Under the pieces are notes generated by a model that worked only from the letters and a program-made list of their open reading frames with translations, made no database searches and was not told the origin of the DNA. This document shows, one piece after another, positions 62,521-64,000 of a DNA stretch of 64,000 bases. Positions within the stretch are counted from its first letter, which is position 1; each line of letters starts with the position of its first letter. This DNA is from Candidatus Heimdallarchaeota archaeon (lineage in GTDB: Archaea; Asgardarchaeota; Heimdallarchaeia; Heimdallarchaeales; Heimdallarchaeaceae), in the NCBI GenBank assembly GCA_018238545.1, contig JABCTC010000006.1, forward strand, positions 40,609 through 104,608, in the 5' to 3' direction. The position numbers and the translations under genes were made by a program.

Positions 62521-62928
62521 TTAATCACCTATAAGTCTTGAATAGCTCTCTTCTATTGCCCAAGTCGCTGCTCTTTTTGCATATTGACCAATATTTCTTC
62601 CCAAAAAAGGTCCGCCTATTGCAGCCATTGTGACATCTGCTAATCCTGATGTAAAGCCCTCTATAGCAAATGTTCTTGCAGCCTCAATTGCTCCTGCGGA
62701 TCTAGATCCTGTCTTTTGATACATTTTATAACCCGCAATTCCAGATTTAATTACATCATATATTGTTCCTACACCAGCTAAATTAGCTGCAAGATCTATT
62801 GTTTTATCTGCCATTTTTGCAAAATTATTTTCTTTTATAGAAGAACGAACCTCTTCAGAAATTTTTTTATATTTGCTATCATTCAATGGAGCAGACCTAG
62901 AAGCGGTACCCATAATTTCCCTCATCAA
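62521..62928 (-). CDS. Uncharacterised 135-aa Gly/Ala-rich protein (first gene of the QueC-like operon)
   Basis: Directly abuts the next ORF; contains 'GTIYDVIKSGIAGYKMYQKTGSRSAGAIEAARTFAIEGFTSGLADVTMAAIGGPFLGRNIGQYAKRAA'. Confidence 0.6.
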   Translation of the reverse strand: MMREIMGTASRSAPLNDSKYKKISEEVRSSIKENNFAKMADKTIDLAANLAGVGTIYDVIKSGIAGYKMYQKTGSRSAGAIEAARTFAIEGFTSGLADVTMAAIGGPFLGRNIGQYAKRAATWAIEESYSRLIGD

Positions 62929-62949
62929 TTAATTGTATGGTGAATTAAT

Positions 62950-63690
62950 ATGTTTTCAGAATATAAATTTTATGATATTCATAGTCATTTACACACTTGT
63001 TTGAACAAAATGTTGTTTGATGAACCATTTCTAGCTAAGCTTAAGCAAATGTCTATCGGCATTATCTTAGCTACTGAAGATTTTTTAGATTTTGAAGAAG
63101 CTACAAGAATTAGTACTAGATTGGGTTCCGTATTATCTGTAGGTCTTGGTTTTCATCCTAAAAATTATACCTATTTTGAACAGTTTTCCAGAATTTTATT
63201 CGATCGAATGGAAAATGTAGATATAATATCTGAAATTGGATTAGATAAGAATTCTAAGTGTCCAATGAACCAGCAAGAAACCTATTTATATGAGATGCTT
63301 TCCAATCTATCTTCCACACACATAATACAATTTCACTCCCCATCTTTGTCTTCTTCAATCTTGGATATTTTATCATCGTTTCATTTCAAGAAAGTTATTT
63401 TTCATCGTTTCAATGGTACTATGAATGAGTTAGAGCGAATAATTGATCAAGGATACTTCATTTCTGTTAATGTTGATGATATTCCAGCATTGTCTCGCAA
63501 CAATCTGATACAAAATTGTCCTCTTTCACAGATTTTAACAGAAACCGATTTTCCATATTGTAAGAATAAAAATTATTTAACTATTCTTCCCAAGCTAATA
63601 GAAAAGATTGCACAGATAAAAAATAGGTGTAAAGATGAAATTAGAACAACCATAAAAACAACCATCAATAATATTTTAGTTGAAAACTGA
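62950..63690 (+). CDS. TatD-family metal-dependent hydrolase (QatD-like)
   Basis: Metal-ligand motifs retained: 'YDIHSHLHT', 'ISEIGLDKN', 'IQFHSPSL', 'VIFHRFNGT', 'LTETDFPYC'. Confidence 0.88.
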   Translation: MFSEYKFYDIHSHLHTCLNKMLFDEPFLAKLKQMSIGIILATEDFLDFEEATRISTRLGSVLSVGLGFHPKNYTYFEQFSRILFDRMENVDIISEIGLDKNSKCPMNQQETYLYEMLSNLSSTHIIQFHSPSLSSSILDILSSFHFKKVIFHRFNGTMNELERIIDQGYFISVNVDDIPALSRNNLIQNCPLSQILTETDFPYCKNKNYLTILPKLIEKIAQIKNRCKDEIRTTIKTTINNILVEN

Positions 63691-63784
63691 AAATGCAGAC
63701 TTTTGAGTATATACTTCTACTATACATTGTTTCTTTAATTAAACCCAATGTAACATCCTTGAGCCAAAAGACATCCATACTAAC

Positions 63785-63949
63785 TTAATCTCTTTGCATG
63801 ACCTCTTCACAAATGAATTTCTTGAAACGTTCAATTATCTTCCTTTCTTCAGGATTATTAGGGTTGTAGCATTTAATGAAGTCTTTCAGTTCTTCATAAG
63901 TGAGAGGATTCTGTTTACGAGTGAATATTGATTTCTCCTCTTTTTCTGT
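63785..63949 (-). pseudogene. Degraded type I restriction-modification HsdM C-terminal fragment
   Basis: Reverse-strand reading 'TEKEEKSIFTRKQNPLTYEELKDFIKCYNPNNPEERKIIERFKKFICEEVMQRD*' resembles N6 DNA methylase C-termini ('nPL..eDL.eFv.cY.p..r.eR...eRFk.F.yeEi..RD'); an in-frame stop lies just upstream. Confidence 0.6.
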
Positions 63950-64000
63950 TTACATATAGCTGAACACAAGCTTTTTGTTATGCTTATAGTATCTTACTTT

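Overview
AT-rich archaeal chromosomal window, densely coded on both strands. Asgard-like affinity is my inference from gene content and was not tested. The backbone is informational and central metabolism. Informational genes: RfcS, Orc1/Cdc6, Rpo3, Rpo1N/Rpo1C, Rpo2, aIF5A, uL2/uL3/uL4/uL13/uL23/eL18/eL30, uS7/uS9/uS12, NusA-like KH protein, Nob1, TrpRS, TruA, NSUN-type methyltransferase. Metabolic genes: ADP-dependent sugar kinase, FolD, GlyA, GcvPA/GcvPB, PPDK, SurE, UbiD family. I read five tRNA genes directly (Glu-CTC, Leu-GAG, Arg-CCG with a 15-nt intron, Ala-CGC, Leu-CAG); all five encode the 3' CCA. The most interesting accessory region is 59.3-64.0 kb, just downstream of uS7. It holds a large QueC-like PP-loop protein with a zinc Cys cluster, a divergent TatD-like metallohydrolase, two small operonic proteins, a protein with an RNNYFH (RX4H) HEPN-like motif, and a degraded type I R-M HsdM fragment. 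It looks like a Qat-related but rearranged or reduced defence locus with no KAP-type ATPase in view. A second accessory patch, 19.2-23.4 kb, has an orphan 469-aa protein, a candidate 23-aa peptide gene, a helical-repeat gene with one in-frame TAG, and a TnpB C-terminal remnant. Other points of interest: a PAC3/PAC4-like small protein, an ultra-short type IV pilin-like gene, an RHH-nucleotidyltransferase fusion, a SF2 helicase with altered motifs I and II, scattered rpo/ribosomal operons, and strong inverted repeats. No rRNA, CRISPR array or complete mobile element was seen.
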